Shown: positions 61,341 through 64,000 of the stretch, one piece after another | How positions within the stretch are numbered: the first letter of the stretch is position 1 | Layout of the letters: every line of letters begins with the position of its first letter | Source of the DNA: JACVRW01 sp963826165 | GTDB taxonomy: Bacteria; Actinomycetota; Thermoleophilia; Solirubrobacterales; Thermoleophilaceae | Direction: 5' to 3' | DNA length: 64,000 bases | Assembly: GCA_963826165.1 (NCBI GenBank) | Contig: CAWGWC010000017.1 | Span: 1 to 64,000, forward strand | The notes under the pieces: model-generated | What the model was told of the DNA's origin: nothing | The model's database searches: none | What the model saw: only the letters and a program-made list of their open reading frames with translations | Position numbers and translations under genes: made by a program

Positions 61341-63232
61341 ACGTAGGCGGCGGCGCGACCCTCCACCGGCGTGCGGCCCTCGAGCAGGGGCACGCCTCCG
61401 TTCTCGCCGCCGGCGAGCACCAAGTGCGGCCTGAAGGCGCCGCGCACCACGCGTTCGAACGGACGCAGCTCGTGGCCCACCAGGGCCACCTCCTTGACCG
61501 GGGCCAGGTGGAAATCGAGCGCCTGCAGCAGGTGGCCGAAGCCCTGAGGATGCTTGACCGCCACCTCGTGCAGGAGCCGCAGCACGGAAACGCCGCGTGC
61601 CTCGTACTCGTGCTCTCCCGTCAGCGCGGCCAGCCGCAGCAGGCCGTAGGCCGCGGCCGCGTTGGCCGACGGGATCGGATGATCCTCCAGGTCCTTGCGC
61701 CGCGCCAGCAGCTGCTCGTGGTCGACCGAGGTCTCGAAGAAGCCGCCCTGCTCCTCGTCGGCGAAGCGCGCGATCATCGTGTCGGCCAGCGCCCGCGATT
61801 CGGTGAACCAGCGTGACTCGAAGCTCGCCTCGTAGAGGGTGAGCAGGGCTTCGAGCAGGAAGGCGTGATCCTCCAGATAGGCGTTGAGCTTGGCCTCGCC
61901 GTCCTTCCAGGAGCGCAGCAGCCGCCCACTGTCGTCGCGCAGCTCATCCAGCACGAAGCCGGCGGCGGCGCCGGCGGCGTCCAGGTAGTCGGGCCGCTCG
62001 AGCACCGCGCCCGCCTCCGCCAGCGCGGAGATCATGAGCGCGTTCCAGGAGGTCAGCCGCTTGTCGTCGAGCCCGGGCCAGACGCGGGTCGAGCGCAGGT
62101 CGTAGAGGATCCGCCGCCATTCGCCCCGCCGCTCCGGGTCGCCCGGCCCGCGCACGGGGATGTTCCTGCCCTCGAAGTTGCCGCGGTCGGTGGCGCCGAA
62201 CCAGGCGATCGCCTCGTCGGCGTCGGGCTCCCCGGCGAACGCCTCGGCCAGCTCGCCGACGGTCCACACGTAGAAGCGCCCCTCCTCTCCCTCCGAGTCC
62301 GCGTCGAGGGCGGACAGAAAGCCGCCCTCGGGCCCGCGCATCTCGCGCAGCGCCCAGTCGAGCGTCTCCTCGCACACCTGGCGAAAGAGCTCGTCACCCG
62401 TGACCAGCCAGCCGTGCAGGTAGGCGCGGGCCAGGAGGGCGTTGTCGTAGAGCATCTTCTCGAAGTGGGGGACGAGCCAGTACGGGTCCACCGAGTAGCG
62501 CGAGAACCCTCCGCCCACCTGGTCGTACATCCCTCCCGAGGCCATCGCCCGCAGGGTGCCCACCGCCATGTCCGTCTCGCCGCGCCGCAGCAGGAACTCG
62601 ATCACCGAGGCGGGCGGAAACTTGGGCGCGCTGCCGAAGCCCCCGTTGGCCGCGTCGTACTGGGGACGCAGGGCGGCGACGGCCTCGTCGAGGGCGCGCT
62701 CGTCCATGGGTTGTTCGGAGGGAGCGAGCCGGGCGCCACCGCGCAGCTGTGCGGCCACGCGCTCGCCACCCGCTCGAATCTCGTCGCGACGCTCGTCCCA
62801 TGCGTCGGCCACCGCCTCGAGCACCTGCCTCCAGCTCGGCATTCCCTGACGCGACTCGGGCGGGAAGTAGGTGCCGGCGTAGAAGGGGACCTGCTCGGGG
62901 GTCAGGAACACGTTGAGCGGCCAGCCGCCGGAACCGGTCATGGCCTGACAGGCCTCCATGTAGATCGAGTCGAGGTCGGGCCGCTCCTCGCGATCGAGCT
63001 TGACCGGCACGAAACGGGCGTTCATCAGCGCCGCCGTCTGCTCGTCCTCGAACGACTCTCGCTCCATCACGTGGCACCAGTGGCACGCCGAGTAGCCGAT
63101 CGAGAGGAGCACGGGACGGTCCTCCTCGCGAGCGCGAGTCAGGGCCTCCTCCCCCCAGGGGTACCAGTCCACTGGGTTGTCCTTGTGCTGCAGGAGGTAG
63201 GGAGAGGTCTCTCGTGCCAGGCGATTGGCCAT
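61274..63232 (-). CDS. thioredoxin-domain / DUF255 protein (YyaL family)
   Basis: 652 residues, ATG at 63232. It opens NRLARETSPYLLQHKDNPVD, WYPWGEEALTRAREEDRPVL, then the thioredoxin-like motif SACHWCHVMERESFED and GWPLNVFLTPEQVPFYAGTYF. The remainder is an (alpha/alpha)6 barrel resembling N-acylglucosamine 2-epimerases. The family is widespread (human SPATA20) and without firm biochemical role; redox or sugar-related functions have been proposed. The stop overlaps the M28 gene. Confidence 0.92.
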   Translation of the reverse strand: MANRLARETSPYLLQHKDNPVDWYPWGEEALTRAREEDRPVLLSIGYSACHWCHVMERESFEDEQTAALMNARFVPVKLDREERPDLDSIYMEACQAMTGSGGWPLNVFLTPEQVPFYAGTYFPPESRQGMPSWRQVLEAVADAWDERRDEIRAGGERVAAQLRGGARLAPSEQPMDERALDEAVAALRPQYDAANGGFGSAPKFPPASVIEFLLRRGETDMAVGTLRAMASGGMYDQVGGGFSRYSVDPYWLVPHFEKMLYDNALLARAYLHGWLVTGDELFRQVCEETLDWALREMRGPEGGFLSALDADSEGEEGRFYVWTVGELAEAFAGEPDADEAIAWFGATDRGNFEGRNIPVRGPGDPERRGEWRRILYDLRSTRVWPGLDDKRLTSWNALMISALAEAGAVLERPDYLDAAGAAAGFVLDELRDDSGRLLRSWKDGEAKLNAYLEDHAFLLEALLTLYEASFESRWFTESRALADTMIARFADEEQGGFFETSVDHEQLLARRKDLEDHPIPSANAAAAYGLLRLAALTGEHEYEARGVSVLRLLHEVAVKHPQGFGHLLQALDFHLAPVKEVALVGHELRPFERVVRGAFRPHLVLAGGENGGVPLLEGRTPVEGRAAAYVCEHFACRAPVTEPEELERLLS

Positions 63233-63258
63233 GACGATCAGGCTACCCGCGTCGCGCG

Positions 63259-63301
63259 TTACACAAAACGTGAGTAATGCTTACACAAGTGCTGTGTAAC
63301 A
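63259..63301. promoter_or_regulatory. TTACACA repeats before the ATPase gene
   Basis: GTTACACA at 63259-63266, TTACACA at 63282-63288 and the inverted TGTGTAAC at 63294-63301. The last two form TTACACA-AGTGC-TGTGTAA, a perfect 7-bp inverted repeat with 5-bp spacer. The cluster lies between two divergent genes and looks like an operator for an unidentified regulator. Confidence 0.6.
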
Positions 63302-63316
63302 AGCTAGGATGAGGGA

Positions 63317-64000
63317 GTGCGTCAGGCCAGCGGCGATCTGTTCCCCAGTGATTCTCCCATCCCAGCCAGTCAACTGATCGGGCGGCGCGACGACGTGCGC
63401 GAGATCGCCACCCGGCTGGAGGCGGGCACCCATCTGATCGTGGCCGGGCCGCGCCGCACGGGAAAGACGAGCGTCTGCGACGCCGCCCTCGGGCGGGCTC
63501 GCCGCCGGGGCGCCTACACGGCCAGCATCGATCTCTTCAGGGTGTCGGATGCCGCCGAGCTGGCGGAGGCCCTTGCCGCGGCGGTGATCGCCAACCGCTC
63601 CGCCACTCACCGCGCGCTTCGCCGCGCACGCAGCGCGGGCCGGGCGGCGCTCTCGGCCGGCCAGGGCGCGGCCATCGTCCGCATGGTAGGTGAGCTGGGC
63701 GAGGGCGTGGAGATTGCTCTCACTCCGGGCCTGGCCGCTCAGGATCCCGAGCGCGCTCTCGACCTGGCCCTGGAGCTGCCCGAGCGCGTGGCCAAGGCCG
63801 ACGGCAGGCGCCTGATGCTGTTCTTCGACGAGATCCAGGAGGTGGCCTCGGCTCGCAAGCCGTATGGCGACCCGGACGCGGTGACCAACCGCATGCGGGC
63901 CATCTTCCAGCGCTCCTCCTCGGTCAGCTACCTGTTCGCGGGCAGCATCGAGCACGTGGTGCGCGACCTCTTCGCGCCCTCCCGCCGGGCGTTCAGCGGC
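63317..64000 (+). CDS. AAA-type ATPase (STAND/archaeal-ATPase-like), partial
   Basis: GTG at 63317 after GAGGGA; 228 codons are open to the window edge, so the C-terminus is missing. Residues 20-30 read LIGRRDDVREIATRL, then Walker A AGPRRTGKTSV near residue 47, Walker B LMLFFDEIQEV near residue 170, and FAGSIEHVVRDLF (sensor 1 region). This is the archaeal-ATPase/ORC-like P-loop group, often found in mobile or defence contexts and fused to a C-terminal nuclease or HTH. The missing part must be read to decide. Confidence 0.85.
   Translation, partial: MRQASGDLFPSDSPIPASQLIGRRDDVREIATRLEAGTHLIVAGPRRTGKTSVCDAALGRARRRGAYTASIDLFRVSDAAELAEALAAAVIANRSATHRALRRARSAGRAALSAGQGAAIVRMVGELGEGVEIALTPGLAAQDPERALDLALELPERVAKADGRRLMLFFDEIQEVASARKPYGDPDAVTNRMRAIFQRSSSVSYLFAGSIEHVVRDLFAPSRRAFSG

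Overview
The window is very G+C rich (about 70% by eye) and reads as one contiguous actinobacterial chromosome segment. GTG starts are frequent, genes are tightly packed with 4-bp start/stop overlaps, and the lexA promoter carries a CGAAC-N4-GTTCG SOS box. The combination of a high-GC gene set with mreB, a Ccm-type cytochrome c maturation pair, TldD/TldE and many small soil-type regulators suggests Thermoleophilia/Solirubrobacterales or a related deep actinobacterium. That placement is inference, not proof.

Layout. 1-3.3 kb: partial thioesterase, small membrane protein, tRNA-Ser(UGA), a fluoroacetate-dehalogenase-like hydrolase, mreB, tRNA-Ser(GCU) and tRNA-Arg(ACG). 3.3-6.9 kb: remains of an integrative element (tyrosine integrase beside tRNA-Arg, excisionase-like protein, an orphan 3' half of a tRNA), then an N-truncated VOC gene and a degenerate GGDEF protein. 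6.9-17.7 kb: metabolic genes: an LLM oxidoreductase fused to hemerythrin, an alpha/beta hydrolase, 2,2-dialkylglycine decarboxylase with a divergent GntR regulator and a twin-palindrome operator, an AraC/VOC/DUF1801/UvrA-paralog operon, and an RraA-like plus aminotransferase pair. 17.6-22.4 kb: EthA-type Baeyer-Villiger monooxygenase with a SirB1-like partner, a membrane protein, metallophosphoesterase, isochorismatase-type hydrolase and a standalone LigD phosphoesterase domain.

22.3-29.4 kb is the most interesting part. It holds three recognisable tocopherol-pathway enzymes: a homogentisate-prenyltransferase-type UbiA protein, a plant-type MPBQ/MSBQ methyltransferase and a tocopherol cyclase. 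They are interleaved with a PobA-type 4-hydroxybenzoate hydroxylase, a chorismate pyruvate-lyase, a DAHP synthase and an MFS transporter. Together they look like a bacterial tocochromanol-like meroterpenoid cluster, possibly fed from chorismate through 4-hydroxybenzoate rather than through homogentisate. No HPPD, gamma-tocopherol methyltransferase or geranylgeranyl reductase lies in the window.

29.4-45 kb: a DHA2 exporter with a divergent HxlR regulator, SDR and F420-reductase-like proteins, a secreted GH2 enzyme, a Na+/H+ antiporter, cupin, ccmE-ccmF, a frameshifted M20 peptidase, a CcmI-like protein, secG, tldE-tldD and an RsbA-like sensor. 45-54 kb: DUF2630, PucR regulator and fatty-acid desaturase, a two-component system, glycosyltransferase, tRNA-Leu(GAG), lexA with a coupled zinc-ribbon protein, the RNase P RNA, and a membrane cytochrome c. 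54-64 kb: a c-di-AMP (ydaO-type) riboswitch ahead of an unknown membrane protein, an AhpD-fold protein with HxlR, glutamine synthetase, MarR with a divergent MMPL transporter, M28 peptidase, a DUF255 thioredoxin-like protein, and the start of an AAA-type ATPase cut by the window edge.
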